Positions 18,694-26,119 of a stretch of 48,676 nucleotides of DNA are shown one piece after another; within the stretch, counting starts at the first letter, position 1, and each line of letters begins with the position of its first letter. Made by a program: the position numbers and the translations under genes. The DNA is taken from positions 1 through 48,676 of the forward strand of contig QKFD01000025.1 in the NCBI GenBank assembly GCA_003251535.1, in the 5' to 3' direction. The stretch comes from Chromatiales bacterium (lineage in GTDB: Bacteria; Pseudomonadota; Gammaproteobacteria; Thiohalomonadales; Thiohalomonadaceae). The notes under the pieces were generated by a model, which was not told the origin of the DNA, searched no databases, and saw only the letters and a list, made by a program, of their open reading frames with translations.

Positions 18694-19625
18694 GCCGATG
18701 CCTCCTGGGTCGTTATGTGGACGAAGATATCCTCCAGACTCATGCGCTCCGGGATGAGTTCATACAGACCCCAACCGGCGGCCACTGAGCGTTCAACCAA
18801 CGCCTCTGCGGGACTGGCCTCCACGGCGTGATGGAGGCGGAAGCGACCGTCCTCCAGCGCTGTGACCTCCACCACTGATGGCAGTGCCGATAGCTCGGCA
18901 AGGGCCGGTGGATGGCGCAGGGCCACGGTGACGCTATTGCTCTCCATGCGCCGCGCTAGGCCATCGATGGTGTCGCTCAGCACCAGCTGGCCGTGATGGA
19001 TGATTTGCACCCGGTCGCAAGTGGCCTGCACCTCCGGCAAGATATGGGTCGAGAGGATGACGCCATGCTCCTCTCCCAGCTCTTTGATGAGGTGGCGGAT
19101 CTCGCGGATCTGCACCGGATCGAGGCCCACCGTAGGCTCATCCAGCACCACAACGGCGGGGGAGTGAATAATGGCCTGGGCGATCCCCACCCGTTGCTGA
19201 AACCCTTTGGACAGGTTGCCGATGAGGCGCGTGCCGACGTTGGTGAGGCCACAGCGCCCTTTGGCGCGTTTGACCGCGGTGGCCACCTCGCGGCCTGGCA
19301 GGCGGTTTAAGCGGGCGCAATAGCGGAGGTATTCATCCACCGTCAGCTCGCGGTAGACCGGTGGCTGCTCCGGCAGATAACCGAGGTGCGCCTTGGCCTC
19401 GCGCGGCGTCTCCAGCAGGTCGATGCCAGCAATGGCCACCTCGCCTGTGGTGGGGGCCAGGTTGCCGGTGATCATCTGCATGGTGGTGGATTTGCCCGCC
19501 CCATTAGGGCCAAGGAAGCCCAGCACCTCACCGCGGTGGAGTTCAAAGGAGAGCCCGTCCACGGCCTTGATGGGGCCGTAAAGGCGGGTCAGATGACGAA
19601 CCAGGATCAGCGTGTCAGTGTTCAT
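18690..19625 (-). CDS. GldA-like ABC transporter ATP-binding protein
   Basis: This 311-residue ATPase has Walker A GPNGAGKST, the Q-loop region, signature LSKGFQQRVGIAQA, Walker B VVVLDEPTVGLDP and the H-loop in LSTHILPEV. A C-terminal extension of about 80 residues (after QLVLSDTIDGLARRM) is usual in GldA/CcmA-like ATPases. The ATG at 19625 (MNTDTLILV) fits the family start better than the upstream in-frame codon at 19649. It is the first gene of a six-gene - strand operon that includes mutM. Confidence 0.95.
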   Translation of the reverse strand: MNTDTLILVRHLTRLYGPIKAVDGLSFELHRGEVLGFLGPNGAGKSTTMQMITGNLAPTTGEVAIAGIDLLETPREAKAHLGYLPEQPPVYRELTVDEYLRYCARLNRLPGREVATAVKRAKGRCGLTNVGTRLIGNLSKGFQQRVGIAQAIIHSPAVVVLDEPTVGLDPVQIREIRHLIKELGEEHGVILSTHILPEVQATCDRVQIIHHGQLVLSDTIDGLARRMESNSVTVALRHPPALAELSALPSVVEVTALEDGRFRLHHAVEASPAEALVERSVAAGWGLYELIPERMSLEDIFVHITTQEASA

Positions 19626-19742
19626 GGAGAGGCAATGATACGCACCCAAAGGGAGATGTGAAGGGGGGAGGACGACCTATTTTGCAATGTATAGGGCGCC
19701 TTGAACTTCAATTGGTTAGCACAGTCAAAAGGCCTTTTTTGC

Positions 19743-21704
19743 ATGGATTTACTCGGCGTCGATACCGGCGGCACCTTTACCGATTTTGTCCATTTTGATG
19801 GCGTCTCGCTGGTGGTGCACAAGGTGCTTTCTACCCCGGAGGCACCCGAGCGGGCCATTCTCCAGGGGATCCAGGAGTTGGGGTTACTGCCCCAGTTGGA
19901 ACAGCTCACTGTGATCCACGGCTCCACGGTGGCCACCAATGCGGTGCTGGAGGGTAAAGGGGTACGTACGGTCTACATCGGCAACCGTGGTTTGGCCGAT
20001 CTGCTTACCATCGGCCGCCAGGCGCGGAGCCGGCTCTACGATCTGGCGCCACGCTTACCCCCGCTACCGGTCCCGCCAGAACTCTGCCTGGAGAGCGGCG
20101 GGCGGCTGGCGGCCGATGGTGCCGTAGTGGAGCCCCTGACCGCCTCTGAGCTGGCCGAGCTGGTGGCGGCGGTGAGCCGCCTCGCGCCGCGTGCCGTGGC
20201 CATCAATCTGCTCTTCTCCTTTCGGGATGACCGCTTTGAACGGGCCATTGCAGAGGCGTTGCCAGCGGGGCTGTTTATCAGCCGCTCGTCAGTGGTGCTG
20301 CCGGAGTACAGGGAGTATGAGCGCGGTATCGCCACCTGGTTGAACGCCTGGGTGGGTCCATTGGTGGAGGGGTATCTCCAGCGGTTGGCCGATGCCCTGA
20401 CCGGTGCGCGAGTACAGGTGATGCAGAGTGCCGGGACCACCATCGCCGCCCGCCAAGCGGGGACGGCGGCCGTGCGGTTGCTGCTCTCGGGTCCTGCGGG
20501 AGGGTTGGCTGGGGCCGCCCACATCGCCCAGGTCACTGACTGTGGGGCGCTCCTGACCTTCGATATGGGCGGGACATCCACCGACGTTGCCCTGGTGGAT
20601 GGGCGGCCTGCTTTGACCAGCGAGGGACAGATTGGGCCCTGGCCGGTGGCGGTGGCACAGGTGGACATGCACACCATCGGGGCCGGTGGTGGTTCAATCG
20701 CCCGTATCGATGGTGGCGGTATGTTGCAGGTGGGGCCGGAGTCGGCGGGCGCCTCTCCGGGCCCGGCCTGCTATGGGCGGGGAGGGGTGGAGCCAACGGT
20801 GACCGATGCCAATCTGGTGTTGGGACGACTGCGGGCCGATCGCTTTCTCGGCGGGGCAATGGCATTAGAACCTGCCGCTGCCCGCGCCGCCCTGGAGCCC
20901 ATCGCCCAGGCCCTGGGTGGATCCATCGAGGATGCCGCCCTTGGGGTGGTGGCGGTGGCCAACGAGCACATGGCGCGGGCGCTGCGGGTGATGTCGGTGC
21001 GGCGGGGGGTCGATCCGCGGACCCTCACCCTGGCCTGTTTTGGGGGGGCCGGCGGGTTGCACGTCTGCGCCTTGGCGGAGGCCCTGGGGATGACCCGGGC
21101 GTTGGTACCGATCCACGCCGGGGTCTTGTCGGCCCTGGGGATGTTGGCCGCCCGTAGGGGGCGCCACCTCTCCCGCACCGTGGGCGGCAGGTTGGCAGAG
21201 CAGCCAGCAGAGGGCTTGATGCAGGGGTTTGCTGAGCTGGAGCGGGAGGGGCGGGCCGCGCTCTCTGAGGAGGGGGTAGCAGAGGCGGCAGTGGAGGTAC
21301 AGCGTAGCTTGGATCTGCGCTACGCCGGTCAATCCTACACCTTGGAGGTGGCATGGGCCGGGGTGGCCGAGAGTGTGGCGGCGTTTCACCGCAGCCACGC
21401 GGAGCGCTATGGTCATCAACTCGACCTACCCGTGGAGTTGGTCAATCTACGGCTTGTGGTGGAGGGGCCGGACTCAGGGTTTGCGCTCACGCCACTTGCC
21501 GATCTGCCTACCCCTCAACCGACCTGGGGGGAGGCGGTGGGCAGCGGTCCGGTGGCTATTTGGGAGCGGGAGTTACTGCCGGCTGGCTTTACCCTGGTGG
21601 GGCCGGCCCTCATCACCGAGCGGGTCGCCACCATCTGGCTCGACCCGGGTTGGCAGGCCACCATTGATCCCAGTGGGAACCTGCTATTGGTGCGGCTGCC
21701 GTGA
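19743..21704 (+). CDS. Hydantoinase/oxoprolinase subunit A family protein
   Basis: The 653-residue protein has an N-terminal Hydant_A_N domain, with the ASKHA-like phosphate loop GVDTGGTFTDF at the start, and a Hydantoinase_A domain with LTFDMGGTSTDVALVDG and HTIGAGGGSIARID. Family members are ATP-dependent amidohydrolases (N-methylhydantoinase, 5-oxoprolinase) or acetone and acetophenone carboxylase subunits. They normally work with a HyuB-type subunit, but none is encoded next to this gene. Start ATG 19743 is chosen because the domain begins immediately there. It converges with the EAL-HDOD gene with one base between the stop codons and no terminator. Substrate unknown. Confidence 0.92.
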   Translation: MDLLGVDTGGTFTDFVHFDGVSLVVHKVLSTPEAPERAILQGIQELGLLPQLEQLTVIHGSTVATNAVLEGKGVRTVYIGNRGLADLLTIGRQARSRLYDLAPRLPPLPVPPELCLESGGRLAADGAVVEPLTASELAELVAAVSRLAPRAVAINLLFSFRDDRFERAIAEALPAGLFISRSSVVLPEYREYERGIATWLNAWVGPLVEGYLQRLADALTGARVQVMQSAGTTIAARQAGTAAVRLLLSGPAGGLAGAAHIAQVTDCGALLTFDMGGTSTDVALVDGRPALTSEGQIGPWPVAVAQVDMHTIGAGGGSIARIDGGGMLQVGPESAGASPGPACYGRGGVEPTVTDANLVLGRLRADRFLGGAMALEPAAARAALEPIAQALGGSIEDAALGVVAVANEHMARALRVMSVRRGVDPRTLTLACFGGAGGLHVCALAEALGMTRALVPIHAGVLSALGMLAARRGRHLSRTVGGRLAEQPAEGLMQGFAELEREGRAALSEEGVAEAAVEVQRSLDLRYAGQSYTLEVAWAGVAESVAAFHRSHAERYGHQLDLPVELVNLRLVVEGPDSGFALTPLADLPTPQPTWGEAVGSGPVAIWERELLPAGFTLVGPALITERVATIWLDPGWQATIDPSGNLLLVRLP

Positions 21705-21705
21705 C

Positions 21706-22923
21706 TTAATCCCCGGAGAGCAGGGCCGCCGAGCCCTGGGCCCAGGCGACCGCCTCCATAAAGGCGACGCGCAGGATCTGCGGCGGCAGGCTACTTGCCA
21801 AGAGTGCTTCCCAGCGCCCGGCCTCGTAGTCGAGCACCTCGCCCAACACCTCGCCCAGTGGCCCCTGCTCCTCCAGTAGGGCGGCCCGCACCTCCTCCGC
21901 GAGGGGGATGGAGTTCAGCAGCTCCGGTAGTGGTCGGTCTAGGAGGGCATCTAGCAGGGAGAACAGACCCACCGTGAAATACTGCTCCTTGCCCGGCAGT
22001 TTGCGGGCAATGGCCACCATTTCGCACATCTTGGCCCGTACTAAGGCCGTTTCAATCAGCCCCAGAGGCTTATCCTCCATGCGGGCCAGCAGGATGAGGG
22101 TGGCCCAGCTGCGGATGGTCTCCACCCCAATGAGCATCAGGGCGCGATGGACCGACTCCACTGGCTGGCGCAGCCCCACCGCCGCCGAGTTGATGTAGCG
22201 CAGCAAGCGGTAAGTTAAGGGCGGGTCGCGCACAATGAGCGATTCAATGTCATCAAACGATGCCTGCGGATCCCGCAACTTCGCCAGCAGGTTAACCAAG
22301 ACCAGCCGATTGGAGGGCTGCGCCCCGCTGCCGGCTACCAGGGTAGGACGGCAGAGGAAATAGCCCTGGAAGTAGTCGAAACCGAGCGCCTGACAGCGCT
22401 CAAACTCCTCCTGCGTCTCCACCTTCTCCGCCAGTAGCTTTACCTGTGGGTTGTCGTTGCGGATGAGGCTGACCTGCTCGGCCCACCTCTCCGGGGCAAG
22501 GGCCATCAGGTCGATCTTGATAATGTGGGTCAACTCAATCAGCGGGCGGTATTCGGGGCGATAGACGAAGTCGTCCAGGGCTATGGTGTACCCCTTTGCC
22601 ACCAGGCTGCGCACCGCCTCCACCACGCGGCTGTCGGGTTCTATATCCTCCAGTACCTCTAACACCACCCGCTCTGGTGGGAAGGGCAGTGGTCGGTCAC
22701 CCACTAGAAAGCCACGGGTTAGGTTGATAAAGGCGTAGGCGTTGCCTACCAGCAGATCGAGGCCAAAATCGAGAAAGGCGTTGATCATCACCTGTGAGGT
22801 GGCCTGGTCGCCGTTGCTCACCGTGGCCCGGTTGTCGCGGCCACTGCGGAACAGCAGTTCGTAGGCAAACAGCTGGAGATCGCGGTCGTAGATGGGTTGG
22901 CGGCCTACGAAGGAGTCACTCAT
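21706..22923 (-). CDS. EAL-HDOD signalling protein (YuxH type)
   Basis: The 405-residue protein has an N-terminal EAL-like domain (about 1-200) followed by an HDOD domain (about 210-390), the YuxH/CdgJ architecture. The EAL signature is replaced by YELLFRSG, so the domain probably does not cut c-di-GMP; IALDDFV and LLAEKVETQEEF are kept in form. The HDOD part has RDPPLTYRLLRYINSAAVGL. Such proteins regulate motility or surface behaviour through protein contacts. GGGGGCGGCAG precedes the ATG. It has no operon partner. Confidence 0.93.
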   Translation of the reverse strand: MSDSFVGRQPIYDRDLQLFAYELLFRSGRDNRATVSNGDQATSQVMINAFLDFGLDLLVGNAYAFINLTRGFLVGDRPLPFPPERVVLEVLEDIEPDSRVVEAVRSLVAKGYTIALDDFVYRPEYRPLIELTHIIKIDLMALAPERWAEQVSLIRNDNPQVKLLAEKVETQEEFERCQALGFDYFQGYFLCRPTLVAGSGAQPSNRLVLVNLLAKLRDPQASFDDIESLIVRDPPLTYRLLRYINSAAVGLRQPVESVHRALMLIGVETIRSWATLILLARMEDKPLGLIETALVRAKMCEMVAIARKLPGKEQYFTVGLFSLLDALLDRPLPELLNSIPLAEEVRAALLEEQGPLGEVLGEVLDYEAGRWEALLASSLPPQILRVAFMEAVAWAQGSAALLSGD

Positions 22924-23058
22924 CTGCCGCCCCCCAGGCGTATTAAGGGCACAACCCGCTGCGTTACCACCCTCCGACGGCCGTGACCTTGGTGTTAGCC
23001 GTGCCGGTGGTGGGTGTTATGGATCTGGCTCATGGGTGGAGCCCCCCACGCGGAGCGC

Positions 23059-23088
23059 CGCCCCCGAACCGTCACCGATTCGGGGGCG
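23059..23088. repeat. Perfect 10-base-pair inverted repeat downstream of the small membrane peptide
   Basis: CGCCCCCGAA and TTCGGGGGCG enclose a 10-base loop. It lies just beyond the stop codon of the 33-residue gene, on whose strand it could act as a terminator, although no T-run follows on either strand. Confidence 0.6.
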
Positions 23089-23103
23089 CGGGGCTCGCCC
23101 GGA

Positions 23104-23205
23104 TTAGAGCATAGTCAAGGTGGCCATGAAGCCAACCGTGGCGGCCACTAATACCCAGGCAGCACATTTACGGGCAAACGGATTGCCAGAACAGCGTTCC
23201 ATCAT
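23104..23205 (-). CDS. 33-residue membrane peptide, hypothetical
   Basis: The frame MMERCSGNPFARKC followed by a hydrophobic segment AAWVLVAATVGFMATLTML encodes a single-pass peptide with a positively charged N-terminal half. The double ATG start is preceded by AAGGGGGAG at good spacing, unusually strong for this region; the longer in-frame version from 23313 has no such site. A hairpin follows the stop. I do not recognise the family. The gene stands alone between the EAL-HDOD gene and the mutarotase gene. It could be a small regulator or subunit of a membrane protein, or part of a toxin-like system; none of these is shown by the sequence. Confidence 0.6.
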   Translation of the reverse strand: MMERCSGNPFARKCAAWVLVAATVGFMATLTML

Positions 23206-23477
23206 GAACTCCCCCTTTGGTGGTGTTAAAAAGGCACAACTTATGGTTATGGGATGCAGGTTAGCCCGGAACGGCGGCCCTTGCCTACTTCTCGAAAGGG
23301 GGAGTCTCGCCACAGGGGGCCGGGCCCCTCCGTGGCCGTCTCAATGGGGGTGCGCTGAGCGATCCGTGTGGGCAGTGCCCATATATTTCTCTCGGCCCTG
23401 GCACAATGGGGCGCCCCGTCCGTTGGCTGATTGGTTGGACGTGGCCAACTCCATAACTCCAATGAGATCCCCGCACC

Positions 23478-24386
23478 ATGCCCAACGTCGCCCAGCTTGC
23501 CCAACGTTTTGCCATCCCCGGTCGTCTCGACATCATCGAATCCCCGGCGGGTTACCCGCTGGTGGCCATCCACAACGACCACGCCACCGCCCGTGTCGCC
23601 CTCCAGGGGGCCCAGCTGCTCCACTGGGCGCCCCGTGACGAGGCCCCCGTCATCTGGTTGAGCCCCTGCGCCAAGCTGCTGCCGGGCAAGTCGGCACGCG
23701 GGGGGGTACCCATCTGCTGGCCCTGGTTTGGACCCCACGGGGAGGATGCCGCCAAACCGGCCCACGGCTTTGCCCGTACCGTCTTCTGGGAGCTGGCAGC
23801 GGCGACCGATGAGCCAGACGGCACCCGGCTCCGCTTTGTGCTGCCGGCCCAAACCAAGGTGGCACTCTGGCCCCACGACACCCCAGCACAGCTCGATCTC
23901 GTGATCGGCAGACAGCTAGAGATCACCCTGACGACCCGCAACCAGGGGGCCGTGCCGCTCTCCCTGGGCGAGGCGTTCCATACCTACTTCCAAGTGGGCG
24001 ATATCGAGCAGGTGCGCGTGGAGGGGTTAGAGGGGGTGACGTTTGCCGATAAGGTGCAGCAGTTTGCCCGTGCCGAGCAGCAGGGGGCGGTCACCATCAA
24101 TGGTGAGATTGATCGCGTCTATCTAGGCCATACAGAGGGGTGTGCCATCGTCGATCCAGGGTTGGGGCGACGGATCCGCATCGATAAGCGCGGCAGTCGC
24201 TCAACGGTGATCTGGAACCCATGGGAGGAGAAGGCGCAGGCAATGGGTGACTTCGAAGAGGGGGGATACCGCCACATGCTCTGTGCGGAGAGTGGCAACG
24301 CCCTGGATGACACCCTGACCTTAGCCCCCGGAGCGGAGCATAAGTTGGCGGTTACCTACGCCGTAGAGCCGCTGCTCCCTTCATAG
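23478..24386 (+). CDS. yeaD: D-hexose-6-phosphate mutarotase
   Basis: This 302-residue protein belongs to the aldose epimerase superfamily, YeaD branch, which interconverts the anomers of glucose-6-phosphate. The conserved GARG-like stretch is KSARGGVPICWPWFGPH, the catalytic His lies in HGFARTVFWEL and the Glu in the LGEAFHTYFQVGDI region; the C-terminal VIWNPWEEKA and MLCAESGNA are also typical. It is followed after 20 bases by the YchJ-like gene, probably as a two-gene operon. The ATG at 23478 has only a weak ribosome binding site. Confidence 0.94.
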   Translation: MPNVAQLAQRFAIPGRLDIIESPAGYPLVAIHNDHATARVALQGAQLLHWAPRDEAPVIWLSPCAKLLPGKSARGGVPICWPWFGPHGEDAAKPAHGFARTVFWELAAATDEPDGTRLRFVLPAQTKVALWPHDTPAQLDLVIGRQLEITLTTRNQGAVPLSLGEAFHTYFQVGDIEQVRVEGLEGVTFADKVQQFARAEQQGAVTINGEIDRVYLGHTEGCAIVDPGLGRRIRIDKRGSRSTVIWNPWEEKAQAMGDFEEGGYRHMLCAESGNALDDTLTLAPGAEHKLAVTYAVEPLLPS

Positions 24387-24406
24387 CGACCAAGGGGTTC
24401 GCCGTC

Positions 24407-24877
24407 ATGCCACAACTCTGCCCCTGCGGCTCTGGCCGCACCCTAGCCGCCTGCTGCGGTCGTTACCACCAGGGTCAGCCGGCACCCACCGCGGAGGCGC
24501 TGATGCGTTCGCGCTACAGCGCCTATGTGCTGGGCGCGGCGGACTATCTACGGGCCACCTGGCACCCCACCTGTTGCCCCGCGGAGTTGGACCCCTCCCA
24601 GGGGCCCCACTGGTTGGGGTTGGAGATCGTGACCACCGAGGGTGGCGGCGCCGGGGAGAGCCGTGGGGTGGTGGAGTTTATCGCCCGTTATCTGGAGAGC
24701 GGGCGGGTGGCGACGCTGCATGAGCGTAGCCGCTTTATCCACGAGGGTGGACGCTGGTACTACCTAGATGGGGAGATCAACACCACCGCTACGCCTCAGA
24801 AGAGAGGGCGCAACGAGCCCTGTCCCTGTGGCAGTGGTAAGAAGTTCAAACGCTGCTGTGGGCGAGGCGCTGAGTAA
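24407..24877 (+). CDS. YchJ-family SEC-C motif protein
   Basis: The 156-residue protein has SEC-C type metal-binding motifs at both ends: CPCGSGRTLAACCGRYH at residues 5-21 and EPCPCGSGKKFKRCCG near the C-terminus. Between them is the YchJ (UPF0225, NTF2-like) domain with ALMRSRYSAYVLGAADYLRA. The two motifs should each bind zinc through Cys residues. The cellular role of YchJ is unknown. It converges with the acyltransferase gene. Confidence 0.94.
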   Translation: MPQLCPCGSGRTLAACCGRYHQGQPAPTAEALMRSRYSAYVLGAADYLRATWHPTCCPAELDPSQGPHWLGLEIVTTEGGGAGESRGVVEFIARYLESGRVATLHERSRFIHEGGRWYYLDGEINTTATPQKRGRNEPCPCGSGKKFKRCCGRGAE

Positions 24878-24887
24878 TCGTCGCCCC

Positions 24888-25769
24888 TCAATAGAGACCC
24901 GCCTCCCCCGGGGGGCGGGTCCGGAACCGCTTGTAGATCCACTGATACTGCTCCGGCTTGGGGGTGACGCACGCCTCCACCCCGGCGTTGAGGGCGCGGG
25001 CGGCGACGGCGGCGTCAGGGCTGCCGATCCCCGTTGGGGCCGGGAGGAAGTGGAGATGGAAGCCGCGTCCCCACGGTAGCCGCTCCGCCCAGCAGAAGAT
25101 CACCGTGGCGCCACTACGCTCCACCAGTCTGGGTAGCAGGGTCATGGTATTGGCCGGCACGCCAAAGAAGGGGGCAAAGCTCCCGGCCCCTTGCCGCGGG
25201 TCTTGATCCGGCAGGATCCCCACCAGTTCACCGCGGCCAAGCGCCTGGTAGAGCGAGCGGATCCCACGGGCGTCGGTGGGGACCAATTTGGCACCCATCC
25301 GCTCCCGGGCGGCCCGCACCCGTTCAGCCCAGTGGGCCGCGGTGCGTGGTGGCCGATAGAGGCTGGTGATCCCGTAGTGGACCGACAGATAGAGCCCGCA
25401 TAGCTCCCAGTTGCCCTGGTGGGGTGATACGGCGATGGCGCCGTGGCCGGCGGCGAGGGCCTCGCGCACCAGCTCTTCGCCGCTCACCTCGCGGATCAGG
25501 GGCGCCACCGCCTCCCAACGACTCCACCAGATCCGCGGCGCCTCGCACAGTGCCTTGCCGGTCTCCACCAGCGCCGCCCGCTTTAGACGGGCCAAGGCGC
25601 GTGGGGGTTGGGTGGGGAAACAGAGGCTGAGGTTGCGGCTGGCGATGGTCCGGTGGCGGTTGGGGAGCAGGGCGAAGAGCCAGCCGATCAGGGTGCCGCA
25701 GAGGTGCATCCAAGGGAGCGGCAGATAGGCGGCGATACGCAGTAGCAGGGGTGGCGTGGCGGTGGACAT
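24888..25769 (-). CDS. LpxL/HtrB-type lysophospholipid acyltransferase
   Basis: This protein of about 293 residues belongs to the LpxL/LpxM family of late acyltransferases, which add secondary acyl chains to lipid A at the inner face of the inner membrane. It has an N-terminal hydrophobic anchor, the catalytic H-x4-E motif in SPHQGNWELCG, the conserved VGILPDQDPRQG and FFGVPANTM segments, and the C-terminal PEQYQWIYKRFRTRP. ATG 25769 is used; an in-frame GTG at 25814 adds 15 residues and has GGGAGG close upstream, so the start is uncertain. The acyl chain length cannot be read from the sequence. It has no lipid A partner nearby. Confidence 0.92.
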   Translation of the reverse strand: MSTATPPLLLRIAAYLPLPWMHLCGTLIGWLFALLPNRHRTIASRNLSLCFPTQPPRALARLKRAALVETGKALCEAPRIWWSRWEAVAPLIREVSGEELVREALAAGHGAIAVSPHQGNWELCGLYLSVHYGITSLYRPPRTAAHWAERVRAARERMGAKLVPTDARGIRSLYQALGRGELVGILPDQDPRQGAGSFAPFFGVPANTMTLLPRLVERSGATVIFCWAERLPWGRGFHLHFLPAPTGIGSPDAAVAARALNAGVEACVTPKPEQYQWIYKRFRTRPPGEAGLY

Positions 25770-25814
25770 CGATGGGGAGTAGCCAGATTCGGATGGCCAT
25801 TCTAGCAGCGTCAC

Positions 25815-26119
25815 GCGCCTCCCATCCCGGCCATGAGGTGGGGCATAGGCTGGGTTGAGAAGATGTTACATAGATAGTATGAAACTTATAGCGGGCCGCC
25901 CTGGACCCGGTTGGATTGGGCGCCTCCCTTGGCCTAAGCGTTGGATGGCGCCGCTCTGGGCGGGAGGCTCCCCCGCCCGAGGGGTAGGCGGGCAGGGCCA
26001 ATATCACTTTCAGGCCATAGTTGATAAACACTTTTTTGAGGGCGTGGTCATCCTCTAGCAACATCCCTCCGCCATGCTGCGCTGCTATTTGGCACGGGCA
26101 TAACTCAGCGGGGGAATTC
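25815..26119. other. Intergenic region upstream of the lamin-tail protein gene
   Basis: About 300 bases between two divergent genes. It holds a GC-rich inverted repeat (GGGCGGG 25958-25964 and CCCGCCC 25972-25978) and a more AT-rich stretch around 26000-26040. No convincing promoter or small gene was found. The ribosome binding site of the next gene (GGGGGAA) lies at its end. Confidence 0.5.
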
